Shown here: positions 17,826 to 26,405 of the stretch, in pieces | Layout of the letters: the number at the start of each line of letters is the position of its first letter | How positions within the stretch are numbered: the stretch's first letter is position 1 | Source: Bovifimicola ammoniilytica | GTDB lineage: Bacteria > Bacillota > Clostridia > Lachnospirales > Lachnospiraceae | Direction of reading: 5' to 3' | DNA length: 64,000 nucleotides | NCBI RefSeq assembly: GCF_025567085.1 | Contig: NZ_JAOQJN010000006.1 | Span: forward strand, 62,001-126,000 | The notes under the pieces: generated by a model | The model's input: the letters and a program-made list of their open reading frames with translations, nothing else | What the model was told of the DNA's origin: nothing | Database searches by the model: none | Position numbers and translations under genes: made by a program

Positions 17826-19649
17826 GTGAATACAGATATGTCATTAATTAAGCAGGAAAATATTAGAAATTTTTGTATAATAGCTCATATTGACCATGGT
17901 AAATCTACACTTGCAGACAGAATTATTGAGAAAACAGGTCTGCTTACAAGCAGGGAAATGCAGGCACAGGTGTTAGATAATATGGATTTAGAGCGCGAAC
18001 GTGGAATCACCATAAAGTCCCAGGCGGTAAGAACTGTATACAAGGCAAAAGATGGTGAAGAATATATTTTCAATCTCATTGATACACCGGGACATGTTGA
18101 CTTTAACTATGAGGTTTCAAGAAGCCTTGCAGCTTGTGACGGAGCAATTTTGGTAGTTGATGCAGCACAGGGTGTAGAAGCACAGACACTTGCCAATGTC
18201 TATATGGCACTTGACCATGACTTAGATGTAATGCCTGTAATTAATAAAATAGATTTACCAAGTGCAGAACCACAGAGGGTAATTGACGAAATAGAAGATG
18301 TAATCGGTATTGAAGCACAGGATGCACCGCTTATTTCAGCAAAGAACGGATTAAATATAGAAGAGGTCTTAGAACAGATTGTTAATAAGATTCCAGCACC
18401 TAAGGGAGACAGTAATGCACCTTTAAAAGCATTGATATTTGACAGCATTTATGATTCTTATAAGGGGGTAATAGTATTCTTCAGAGTAATGGAAGGTACA
18501 GTTAAAGTCGGCACACAGGTAAAAATGATGGCAACAGGAGCAACAGCAAGTGTTGTAGAAGTTGGATACTTCGGAGCAGGGCAGTATATTCCGTGTGACG
18601 AATTATCAGCAGGAATGGTTGGATATCTCACAGCAAGTATTAAAAATGTTAAGGATACAACAGTGGGTGATACAATTACTGATGCAGATAATCCTTGTGA
18701 TGAGGCATTACCAGGATATAAGAAAGTTAATTCTATGGTCTACTGTGGTCTCTATCCTGCTGATGGAGCAAAATATCCTGACCTTAGAGATGCACTTGAA
18801 AAGTTACAGTTAAATGATGCTTCACTTAATTTTGAACCGGAGACATCGATAGCACTTGGCTTTGGTTTCAGATGTGGTTTCTTAGGATTATTACATCTTG
18901 AGATAATTCAGGAAAGATTAGAAAGAGAATATAATCTTGACCTTGTTACGACAGCACCGGGAGTTGTGTATAAAGTATATAAAACAAATGGAGAAGTAAT
19001 AGAACTTACTAATCCATCAAATCTTCCTGATGCATCAGAGATAGATTATATGGAAGAACCTGTGGTTAAAGCAGAGATAATGGTTACAACAGAATTTATT
19101 GGACCAATTATGGAACTATGCCAGGAGAGACGTGGCAATTATCTTGGAATGGAATATATCGAGGAAACAAGGGCATTACTTAAATATGAATTGCCATTAA
19201 ATGAAATTATATATGATTTCTTTGATGCATTAAAATCAAGGTCAAGAGGTTACGCTTCATTTGACTATGAGATGAAAGGCTACGAGCGTTCAGAACTTGT
19301 TAAATTAGATATTCTTATTAACAAAGAGGAAGTCGATGCATTATCATTTATCGTACATGCGGGAACAGCATATGAGCGTGGAAGAAAAATGTGCGAAAAA
19401 CTTAAAGAAGAGATACCAAGACAATTATTTGAGATACCTATTCAGGCTGCTATCGGAAGCAAGGTTATTGCGAGAGAAACAGTTAAAGCTATGAGAAAAG
19501 ACGTTCTGGCTAAATGCTATGGTGGTGATATTTCAAGAAAGAAGAAGCTTCTTGAAAAACAGAAAGAGGGAAAGAAACGAATGAGACAGGTTGGAAATGT
19601 CGAGATACCACAGAAAGCATTTATGAGTGTACTTAAGTTAGACGAGTAA
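17826..19649 (+). CDS. lepA: Elongation factor 4 (LepA), ribosomal GTPase
   Basis: Translational GTPase that binds ribosomes and affects elongation or assembly under stress. About 607 residues. G-motifs: AHIDHGKSTLADR (G1), RGITIKSQ (G2), DTPGHVDF (G3), NKIDLP (G4) and SAKNG (G5); the LepA-specific C-terminal domain is present (DVLAKCYGGDISRKKKLLEKQ). The open frame starts at GTG 17808, but that overlaps the AAAGGAG site. GTG at 17826 has TTAAGG 5 bp upstream and gives normal length; ATG 17838 is a further option. hemW follows 67 bp later, a common pairing in Firmicutes. Confidence 0.96.
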   Translation: MNTDMSLIKQENIRNFCIIAHIDHGKSTLADRIIEKTGLLTSREMQAQVLDNMDLERERGITIKSQAVRTVYKAKDGEEYIFNLIDTPGHVDFNYEVSRSLAACDGAILVVDAAQGVEAQTLANVYMALDHDLDVMPVINKIDLPSAEPQRVIDEIEDVIGIEAQDAPLISAKNGLNIEEVLEQIVNKIPAPKGDSNAPLKALIFDSIYDSYKGVIVFFRVMEGTVKVGTQVKMMATGATASVVEVGYFGAGQYIPCDELSAGMVGYLTASIKNVKDTTVGDTITDADNPCDEALPGYKKVNSMVYCGLYPADGAKYPDLRDALEKLQLNDASLNFEPETSIALGFGFRCGFLGLLHLEIIQERLEREYNLDLVTTAPGVVYKVYKTNGEVIELTNPSNLPDASEIDYMEEPVVKAEIMVTTEFIGPIMELCQERRGNYLGMEYIEETRALLKYELPLNEIIYDFFDALKSRSRGYASFDYEMKGYERSELVKLDILINKEEVDALSFIVHAGTAYERGRKMCEKLKEEIPRQLFEIPIQAAIGSKVIARETVKAMRKDVLAKCYGGDISRKKKLLEKQKEGKKRMRQVGNVEIPQKAFMSVLKLDE

Positions 19650-19716
19650 ATAAGTGTTATGTATTAAATAATTGAATAAAATAATGTTATTGTTTATATA
19701 GAAAGAGGCAAAACAA

Positions 19717-20988
19717 ATGTCGGCAGGAATATATATCCATATTCCGTTTTGCAAACAGAAGTGTCTCTATTGCGACTTTGTATCAGCGAAAGGTTGCGAT
19801 AGAGATATGGAATTATATGAAGAAGCACTGCTTAAAGAAATTGAATCAACAGAGATAGATGAACCTGTTGATTCTGTTTTTTTTGGCGGAGGAACACCAT
19901 CTGTTTATAAAGTGGAATATATAGAAGAAATTTTAAAAATTGTTTTCAGAAAATATAATATTGATAAGGATATAGCAGAAATAACTATTGAGGTTAATCC
20001 GGGAACAGTTGACTATGATAAGCTCAAAAGATACAGGGCAGCAGGAATTAACAGAATAAGTATAGGGCTACAGTCCGCTGATAATGAAGAATTAAAGCTG
20101 CTTGGAAGAATTCACACATATGAGAAATTCGTAGAAACTTATACAGAAGCAAGAAGAGCAGGTTTTAACAACATTAACATAGATTTAATGTCTGCAATTC
20201 CTTATCAGACAGTTAATTCATTTATGGAGACACTTAAGAAAGTCGTTAAACTTAATCCGGAGCACATCTCAGCATATAGTCTTATAATCGAAGAAGGTAC
20301 GCCTTTTTATAATAAATATGGTGAAAACGGTGAGTTTAGCGATGCCATTCCAAGTGAAGAAACAGACAGGAAAATGTATCATATGACGAAAACGTTTCTA
20401 AAAGAAAATGGATATGAGAGATATGAGATTTCTAATTATTCGAAAAAAGGTTATGAATGTAAACATAATATTAAATATTGGAGCAGGGATAATTATTATG
20501 GCTTTGGTGTGGCAGCAGCTTCTCTTGTGAATAATTTAAGATATTCGAATATATCTGACAGGGATAAATATATAGATATTCTTTTAAGAAGAAAATTGGA
20601 TAGAACTGATATAGAGAGGATAAATAATACAAATATAGATGAAATTCGTGATGAAATCTCAGAGGTTAATAAAGATGAACAGATAGAAGAATTTATGTTT
20701 CTGGGATTACGCAAAATGGAGGGAATCAGCTTAAAAGAATTCGAAAGAGTATCTGGAAAGACATTAAGAGAAGAATATGGCGAAATACCTGACAGGCTGA
20801 TATCCGAGGGATTATGTGAAGTGGTTAGAATAGATGGAGATAAAGATGTAGAAGACATTCTGAAATATGTGGATAAAAATATAAGTAAAGAGATGTGTGG
20901 TGGAATAAAAGATAACGAAGAATACTTCAGGTTAACAGAGAGAGGGATTGATATAAGTAACAGTGTATTTGTGGAATTTATGAAATAG
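19717..20988 (+). CDS. hemW: Radical SAM heme chaperone HemW
   Basis: Radical SAM protein related to oxygen-independent coproporphyrinogen oxidase; HemW is thought to bind and transfer heme rather than oxidise coproporphyrinogen. 423 residues. The N-terminal YIHIPFCKQKCLYCDF holds CxxxCxxC but lacks the fourth Cys in CxxxCxxCxC (an F follows), which is the HemW hallmark. FFGGGTPS, NPGT and RISIGLQS follow, and a C-terminal HemW domain contains EFMFLGLRKMEGIS. The region about 285-325 is unusually rich in charged residues. It follows lepA. Confidence 0.9.
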   Translation: MSAGIYIHIPFCKQKCLYCDFVSAKGCDRDMELYEEALLKEIESTEIDEPVDSVFFGGGTPSVYKVEYIEEILKIVFRKYNIDKDIAEITIEVNPGTVDYDKLKRYRAAGINRISIGLQSADNEELKLLGRIHTYEKFVETYTEARRAGFNNINIDLMSAIPYQTVNSFMETLKKVVKLNPEHISAYSLIIEEGTPFYNKYGENGEFSDAIPSEETDRKMYHMTKTFLKENGYERYEISNYSKKGYECKHNIKYWSRDNYYGFGVAAASLVNNLRYSNISDRDKYIDILLRRKLDRTDIERINNTNIDEIRDEISEVNKDEQIEEFMFLGLRKMEGISLKEFERVSGKTLREEYGEIPDRLISEGLCEVVRIDGDKDVEDILKYVDKNISKEMCGGIKDNEEYFRLTERGIDISNSVFVEFMK

Positions 20989-21040
20989 AATTAATTATGC
21001 TAAGCCTTAAAATACTAAGTCTTAAAATAATATAAAGTGC

Positions 21041-21069
21041 TTGTTATTTTTCTATCAGTTAAGTATAAT
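21041..21069 (+). promoter_or_regulatory. Promoter before the DUF6106-like gene
   Basis: TTGTTA, 17-bp spacer, TATAAT (21064-21069); the start codon is 37 bp downstream. Confidence 0.6.
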
Positions 21070-21105
21070 TAAATTTAGTCGTAAAAAAGAAACGGAGGAT
21101 TAAAA

Positions 21106-21624
21106 ATGGGAGAAGTATACCATGAATATATGATAAAAAGAAAGCATACATTGATTGGAATGATGGTAAGAGTTCTGTTTATATTATTATGTGCGCTTTC
21201 AGTAGTATTATCAGCAGTTTTCGGACCGGTCGCATTTATCGTTGGTGTGGCTTTGGCATATGCTACAAGATATGTATTTCATATGACAGATATTGAATTC
21301 GAGTACCAGTATTTAAGTGGTGAATGTCAAGTTGATAAAATATGTGGTAAGATGAAGAGAAAAGGCTGTGGCAAGATTGAGATGGATAAAGTCGAGATAA
21401 TCGCGCCGGAAGATTCAAAATTACTTGAGCCATATGAGAAACAGGTATATAAGCTTAGAGATTTCTCATCATTAGAGAAAAATGCCGACAGATATGTAGT
21501 ATTTCAGAGAAACGATTCGACATTAATCAAAGTTATATTTGAACCAAATGAAGATATCATAAGAGAAATGAAGATGGCAGCACCAAGAAAAGTTAATATA
21601 AAAGGTGAAGAAAGACCATATTAG
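21106..21624 (+). CDS. DUF6106-like small membrane protein
   Basis: 172 residues, function unknown. Two adjacent hydrophobic segments (about residues 18-36 and 40-56) form a membrane hairpin, followed by a cytosolic part with EFEYQYLSGECQVDKICGKMKRKGC, a pattern of a widespread Clostridia family that I associate with DUF6106; that label is from memory. Strong CGGAGG site 9 bp before the ATG, and its own promoter. No operon partner: the PadR gene downstream has a separate promoter. Confidence 0.7.
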   Translation: MGEVYHEYMIKRKHTLIGMMVRVLFILLCALSVVLSAVFGPVAFIVGVALAYATRYVFHMTDIEFEYQYLSGECQVDKICGKMKRKGCGKIEMDKVEIIAPEDSKLLEPYEKQVYKLRDFSSLEKNADRYVVFQRNDSTLIKVIFEPNEDIIREMKMAAPRKVNIKGEERPY

Positions 21625-21693
21625 ATATAGCGTTCTTAATGATAGTTAAAGCTATATACAAGTTGATATCAGTGAAAAAAATTAATAGCACAA

Positions 21694-21714
21694 CTACTTG
21701 ACAATACAAAGTAG
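21694..21714. promoter_or_regulatory. PadR operator 1, overlapping the -35 element
   Basis: CTACTTGACAATACAAAGTAG; the inverted ends CTACTT/AAGTAG match known PadR-type sites. TTGACA (21698-21703) lies inside it. Confidence 0.7.
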
Positions 21715-21726
21715 CTGTGCTAAATT
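21698..21726 (+). promoter_or_regulatory. Promoter of the padR unit
   Basis: TTGACA, 17-bp spacer, TAAATT (21721-21726). Operator 1 covers the -35 and operator 2 lies just downstream of the -10, which predicts autorepression. Confidence 0.65.
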
Positions 21727-21735
21727 TATATCATA

Positions 21736-21756
21736 CTACTTGATAATACAAAGTAG
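21736..21756. promoter_or_regulatory. PadR operator 2
   Basis: CTACTTGATAATACAAAGTAG, one base different from operator 1 and 42 bp from it (four helical turns), so both sites lie on one face of the DNA. Confidence 0.7.
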
Positions 21757-21773
21757 AAAGGCGATAGAACAAT

Positions 21774-22100
21774 ATGGAAGATACACAATTAATGAAAGGT
21801 ATATTAGAAGGCTGTGTGCTGGCAGTTATTTCTAGCGGTGAAACATATGGCTACGAAATTTTACAGTCACTTAGCACATATGGATTTCAGAATTTAGGTG
21901 AGGGAACAATGTATCCCGTCCTTACCCGTTTAGAGAAGAAGGAATATATCTCCTGTAGGAGAGCAAAATCTCCATTAGGACCAATAAGAAAATACTACTC
22001 AATTACAGAGGAGGGAGAAGAGTATTTAAGAAATTTTAAAGAAAATTATGAAAGAATAACAAAATGTGCAAATGAAATATTAAATGTGAATGGAGAATAG
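21774..22100 (+). CDS. PadR family transcriptional regulator
   Basis: 108-residue winged-helix repressor of the short PadR-S2 class. N-terminal LMKGILEGCVLAVISSGETYGYEILQ and the wing-side GEGTMYPVLTRLEKKEYI, then YYSITEEGEEYL; no large effector domain. Ribosome site GAAAGGCGATAG. Two near-identical operators sit on its own promoter, so autorepression is likely. The following gene encodes a membrane protein of a type that often accompanies PadR genes and is probably co-regulated. The inducing signal is unknown. Confidence 0.92.
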   Translation: MEDTQLMKGILEGCVLAVISSGETYGYEILQSLSTYGFQNLGEGTMYPVLTRLEKKEYISCRRAKSPLGPIRKYYSITEEGEEYLRNFKENYERITKCANEILNVNGE

Positions 22101-22103
22101 TGC

Positions 22104-22247
22104 AAAGGAATTGTGCTGATGCACCAATTCTTTTATACGGCTATTTGTTTCGGAGCGAAAGCAAATAGCCTTTATGGCGATGAGAAATCACCTGTGAGAA
22201 TTTATCATTGCCACTTTGCAACAAGTCGCTCAGAAATGAGGAATAGT
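22104..22247 (+). repeat. Modular hairpin leader repeat, copy D
   Basis: Hairpin 1 AAAGGAATTG/CAATTCTTTT (22104-22134), hairpin 2 GGCTATTTG/CAAATAGCC with a CGGAGCGAAAG loop (22139-22170), hairpin 3 around GATGAGAAAT/ATTTATCAT (22179-22208), then AGTCGCTCAGAAATGAGGAATAGT up to the ATG. It lies between padR and its partner gene. Confidence 0.65.
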
Positions 22248-23351
22248 ATGAAACAATCATATATATTATTAGAAGATAAATTAAACAAAGAATATAAAGA
22301 AGTATTTGAAAGAATTGACATATATGGAAATACACATTTTATTGATAGTGATGTCCAAAGTGGAAAAATGATGGAATTACTTGATAGTATGTTAGAAGCA
22401 CAGAATGATGGACAGAGCGTATCAGTAATCGTAGGAAATGACATAGATAAATTCTGCAAGGAATTCTATAGTGATTATACTGTCGAAAACCGTATAAGGG
22501 AAGTACCAGAAAGGCTGTTTAAATTAGCAGCGTTTCTTCTGATTGTAGAATTGATAGATTTTATCATAGGACTTACAGATGGAGAGGGAATATTAAGAAA
22601 TACTGATTTGAGTCCGTATTTCATAGGAATTGCAGGAGGTATTATTGTTGATACCATAGTATTTCTTTTAATCAGACCCCTTATCGATAGATTTAAGAAG
22701 ATAAAACCATTTTTCTGGAATCTGTGTATGGCTTTAATGGTCATTATTATGGTAATGTTTTTAATATTTATACCGACAGATGATAAATTTACAATGAATA
22801 TAAAAAGTATTGTACCGATAGCTGTTACAACCGCATACATACTAATTTATCTGATATTCAGAATTATCATTAATTATAGAAAATATGGTACATTTAAGAT
22901 TAGAACAAAGAAAAAGGAAAAAGCAGAAATAAGCTTCAGGGATGCAATAAATGAGGGGATGAACTTAGAAAATGAATTGCCAAGGGAATGGCTTAAGGGT
23001 TATAAGAAAAAGTATGATAAGGCTGTAAAGAAAGGAAAAACTCCTGTAAACGAGGCTCAGTATCTGGAGAATATTTCGAAGAAATGTGATGTAATACGAG
23101 TAACTAAACAAAATACATGTATCTTTGTTGGAATGACCGTAATTTTAATTTCAGGAATGTGGATAGCAGGACAATTTGAGTCTGTTTCAGATGGACTTAT
23201 ATACTCAGGACTTATGTGTGTGATTGAGGGAGGATTACTCAGATTTTTTAATAAATCAGCCAAAGAAACAGATAGAATATATAAAAATATGATTATAGAA
23301 ATGCAGGAAAAAAATATTACGTTAGAAGAGTATGTTGAAAGTTTGAAATAG
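22248..23351 (+). CDS. PadR-associated membrane protein, DUF1048-like N-terminus
   Basis: About 367 residues. The N-terminal about 90 residues are soluble (ILLEDKLNKEYKEVFERIDIY, later IVGNDIDKFCKEFYSDYT) and resemble the DUF1048/DUF1700-type domain found beside PadR regulators. Five or six membrane segments follow, in two groups (about 90-215 and 300-345), separated by a basic cytosolic loop (RTKKKEKAEISF). The ATG at 22248 has GAGGAATAGT before it; the open frame back to 22113 only translates the leader repeat. Function unknown; its production is probably set by the PadR protein. Confidence 0.65.
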   Translation: MKQSYILLEDKLNKEYKEVFERIDIYGNTHFIDSDVQSGKMMELLDSMLEAQNDGQSVSVIVGNDIDKFCKEFYSDYTVENRIREVPERLFKLAAFLLIVELIDFIIGLTDGEGILRNTDLSPYFIGIAGGIIVDTIVFLLIRPLIDRFKKIKPFFWNLCMALMVIIMVMFLIFIPTDDKFTMNIKSIVPIAVTTAYILIYLIFRIIINYRKYGTFKIRTKKKEKAEISFRDAINEGMNLENELPREWLKGYKKKYDKAVKKGKTPVNEAQYLENISKKCDVIRVTKQNTCIFVGMTVILISGMWIAGQFESVSDGLIYSGLMCVIEGGLLRFFNKSAKETDRIYKNMIIEMQEKNITLEEYVESLK

Positions 23352-23418
23352 AGAATTTAAAATTTCAAAGATGATAGTCTAAATAATAATTATATGATTT
23401 GAAGTTTGTAAAAATGAA

Positions 23419-23447
23419 TTGACTTAATGGAAACAACTTGCTATAAT
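23419..23447 (+). promoter_or_regulatory. Promoter of ppdK
   Basis: TTGACT, 17-bp spacer, TATAAT (23442-23447), the strongest-looking promoter in the left half. Confidence 0.75.
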
Positions 23448-23456
23448 TGTGTTTAG

Positions 23457-23538
23457 TGGGAAAAGTGCGACTATTTTTAGCACTTTCCCAAGGTCGTATT
23501 ATTGAAAGCATTTATTGCTTTTTAGTAATAAACGAAGT
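23457..23538 (+). promoter_or_regulatory. ppdK leader hairpins
   Basis: TGGGAAAAGTGC pairs with GCACTTTCCCA (23457-23490), then TTATTGAAAGCA with TGCTTTTTAGTAATAA. The leader begins about 8 bp after the -10 and ends before the GGAGG site. It could stabilise the message or attenuate; no known riboswitch was recognised. Confidence 0.4.
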
Positions 23539-23561
23539 AAATTTTTAGGAGGAATTGACAA

Positions 23562-26198
23562 ATGGCAAACAAATGGGTATACACCTTCAAAGAAGGTAAC
23601 ATGACCATGCGTAACTTACTTGGTGGTAAGGGCGCTAACCTTGCAGAAATGACAGAAATCGGGCTTCCAGTACCTCAGGGCTTCACAATCACAACAGAAG
23701 CTTGTACACAGTACTATGAAGATGGTAGAAAAATCAATGACGAAATCATGGCACAGACTATGGACGGAGTTAAGTGGATGGAAGAAGTAAACGGAAAGAA
23801 ATTCGGTGATCTTCAGAACCCACTTCTTGTATCAGTTCGTTCTGGTGCAAGAGCATCTATGCCAGGTATGATGGATACAATTCTTAACCTTGGTCTTAAT
23901 GACGAAGTAGTAGAAGCTATGATCAAAGGTAATGATGATCCAGCATTTGCTCGTTTCGTATATGATTCATACAGAAGATTTATTCAGATGTTCTCAGACG
24001 TTGTTATGGAAGTTGGTAAGAAATACTTCGAACAGCTTATTGATGAGATGAAGGAAAAGAAAGGTGTTAAATACGACGTAGATCTTACAGCAGATGATCT
24101 TAAAGAATTAGCACAGCAGTTCAAAGCTGAATACAAGAAACAGTTAGGTGAAGATTTCCCTTCAGATCCAGTAGAACAGTTAAAATTAGCTATCGAAGCT
24201 GTATTTAAATCATGGGATAATCCACGTGCTAACGTATACAGAAGAGATAATGATATTCCTTATTCTTGGGGTACAGCAGTTAACGTAATGCCTATGGTAT
24301 TCGGTAACTTAAATAATGAATCTGGTACAGGTGTTGCATTTACTCGTGATCCTGCTACAGGTGAGAACAAACTTATGGGTGAGTTCCTTATCAATGCACA
24401 GGGTGAAGACGTAGTTGCAGGTGTTCGTACACCAATGCCTATCGCTCAGATGGAACAGGAATTCCCAGAAGCATATGCTGACTTCATCAAAGTATGTGAT
24501 ATCCTTGAGAATCACTACCATGATATGCAGGATATGGAATTCACAGTTGAAAATAAGAAATTATATATGTTACAGTGTAGAAATGGTAAGAGAACAGCTC
24601 CAGCTGCATTAAAGATTGCTTGTGACCTTGTTGATGAAGGACATAAGACAGAAGAAGAAGCTGTATTAATGATTGATCCACGTAACTTAGATACATTATT
24701 ACATCCACAGTTTGATGTTGCTGCACTTAAGGCTGCTACACCACTTGGAAAAGGTCTTGGTGCTTCACCAGGTGCTGCTTGTGGTAAAGTTGTATTTACA
24801 GCTGCTGATGCAGAAGAATGGGCTGCAAGAGGAGAAAAAGTAGTTCTTGTTCGTCTTGAAACATCTCCAGAAGATATCACAGGTATGAAAGCTGCTCAGG
24901 GTATCTTAACAGTTCGTGGTGGTATGACATCACATGCTGCTGTTGTTGCTCGTGGTATGGGTACATGCTGTGTATCTGGTTGTGGCGACATCAATATGGA
25001 TGAAGAAAATAAGAAATTCACATTAGCTGGTCAGACATTTACAGAAGGATCAGAAATCTCTATCGATGGTACAACAGGTAACATTTATGCAGGTATTATC
25101 CCAACTAAAGATGCTGAAATCGCAGGTGAGTTCGGACGTGTTATGGCTTGGGCAGATAAGTACAGAACACTTAAAGTTAGAACTAATGCAGATACACCAG
25201 CAGATGCTAAGAAAGCTCGTGAACTTGGTGCAGAAGGTATCGGTCTTTGCCGTACAGAGCATATGTTCTTCGAAGAAGACAGAATTGCAGCATTCAGAGA
25301 AATGATTTGTTCAGATACAGTAGAAGAAAGAGAAGCAGCTCTTGATAAGATTCTTCCATATCAGCAGGGAGATTTCAAGGCTCTCTATGAAGCACTTGAA
25401 GGTAACCCAGTTACAATCAGATTCCTTGATCCACCTCTTCATGAATTCGTTCCAACAGAAGAAGGAGATATCAAGAAACTTGCAGATGCTCAGGGTAAAT
25501 CAGTAGAAGACATCAAAGCTATTATCGCTTCACTTCATGAATTTAACCCAATGATGGGTCACAGAGGATGCCGTCTTGCAGTAACATATCCTGAAATTGC
25601 TAAGATGCAGACAAAAGCTGTTATCCGTGCAGCTATCGAAGTTAAACAGGCACATCCAGATTGGAATGTTAAACCTGAAATTATGATTCCACTTGTTTGT
25701 GAAGTTAAGGAATTAAAATATGTTAAGAAAGTTGTTGTTGAGACAGCAGATGCTGAGATTAAAGCAGCAGGTGTTACTCTTGAATACGAAGTAGGTACAA
25801 TGATCGAAATTCCTAGAGCAGCTCTTACAGCTGATGAAATCGCTAAGGAAGCTGACTTCTTCTGCTTCGGTACAAACGATTTAACACAGATGACATTTGG
25901 ATTCTCAAGAGATGATGCTGGTAAGTTCTTAGATGCTTATTATGATAAAAAGATTTTTGAAAATGATCCATTTGCTAAACTTGACCAGACAGGTGTTGGT
26001 AAGTTAATGGAAACAGCTATCAAACTTGGTAAACCAGTTAATCCAAAACTTCACGTTGGTATCTGTGGAGAACATGGTGGAGATCCTTCATCAGTTGAAT
26101 TCTGCCATAAGATTGGTCTTGATTATGTATCTTGCTCACCATTCCGTGTACCAATTGCAAGATTAGCAGCAGCACAGGCAGCTATCACAAATAAATAA
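23562..26198 (+). CDS. ppdK: Pyruvate, phosphate dikinase
   Basis: Interconverts pyruvate, ATP and phosphate with phosphoenolpyruvate, AMP and pyrophosphate; in anaerobes it works in glycolysis or gluconeogenesis. 878 residues, standard length. N-terminal ATP-grasp domain (KGANLAEMTEIGLPVPQGF, SVRSGARASMPGMMDTILNLGLND), central phosphohistidine domain with GGMTSHAAVVARGMG (His about 455), C-terminal PEP domain with GLCRTEHMFF, GTNDLTQMTFGFSRDD and the catalytic Cys in GICGEHGGDP (about 831). Codon use is visibly more biased than in its neighbours, and promoter and ribosome site (TAGGAGGAATT) are strong, so it is probably highly expressed. Single-gene unit ending at a good terminator. Confidence 0.98.
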   Translation: MANKWVYTFKEGNMTMRNLLGGKGANLAEMTEIGLPVPQGFTITTEACTQYYEDGRKINDEIMAQTMDGVKWMEEVNGKKFGDLQNPLLVSVRSGARASMPGMMDTILNLGLNDEVVEAMIKGNDDPAFARFVYDSYRRFIQMFSDVVMEVGKKYFEQLIDEMKEKKGVKYDVDLTADDLKELAQQFKAEYKKQLGEDFPSDPVEQLKLAIEAVFKSWDNPRANVYRRDNDIPYSWGTAVNVMPMVFGNLNNESGTGVAFTRDPATGENKLMGEFLINAQGEDVVAGVRTPMPIAQMEQEFPEAYADFIKVCDILENHYHDMQDMEFTVENKKLYMLQCRNGKRTAPAALKIACDLVDEGHKTEEEAVLMIDPRNLDTLLHPQFDVAALKAATPLGKGLGASPGAACGKVVFTAADAEEWAARGEKVVLVRLETSPEDITGMKAAQGILTVRGGMTSHAAVVARGMGTCCVSGCGDINMDEENKKFTLAGQTFTEGSEISIDGTTGNIYAGIIPTKDAEIAGEFGRVMAWADKYRTLKVRTNADTPADAKKARELGAEGIGLCRTEHMFFEEDRIAAFREMICSDTVEEREAALDKILPYQQGDFKALYEALEGNPVTIRFLDPPLHEFVPTEEGDIKKLADAQGKSVEDIKAIIASLHEFNPMMGHRGCRLAVTYPEIAKMQTKAVIRAAIEVKQAHPDWNVKPEIMIPLVCEVKELKYVKKVVVETADAEIKAAGVTLEYEVGTMIEIPRAALTADEIAKEADFFCFGTNDLTQMTFGFSRDDAGKFLDAYYDKKIFENDPFAKLDQTGVGKLMETAIKLGKPVNPKLHVGICGEHGGDPSSVEFCHKIGLDYVSCSPFRVPIARLAAAQAAITNK

Positions 26199-26237
26199 TC
26201 AATTCCTAATTAGAAGTTAATATTTAATTAGATTATT

Positions 26238-26282
26238 AAACTCCAGATTATGTTCAATAAGAATGTGGTCTGGAGTTTTTTG
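26238..26282 (+). terminator. Terminator of ppdK
   Basis: AAACTCCAGA pairs with TCTGGAGTTT and is followed by TTTTT. Confidence 0.85.
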
Positions 26283-26405
26283 TGAGTATAATATTCCATA
26301 AGGGAAACATTAACTATTCTATTATCTGTATAATAACACTTTATTTTTATGAAATATGGTTTATAATTTTAATATAAATGTTATGAAATGGAGACTTATA
26401 TACAA

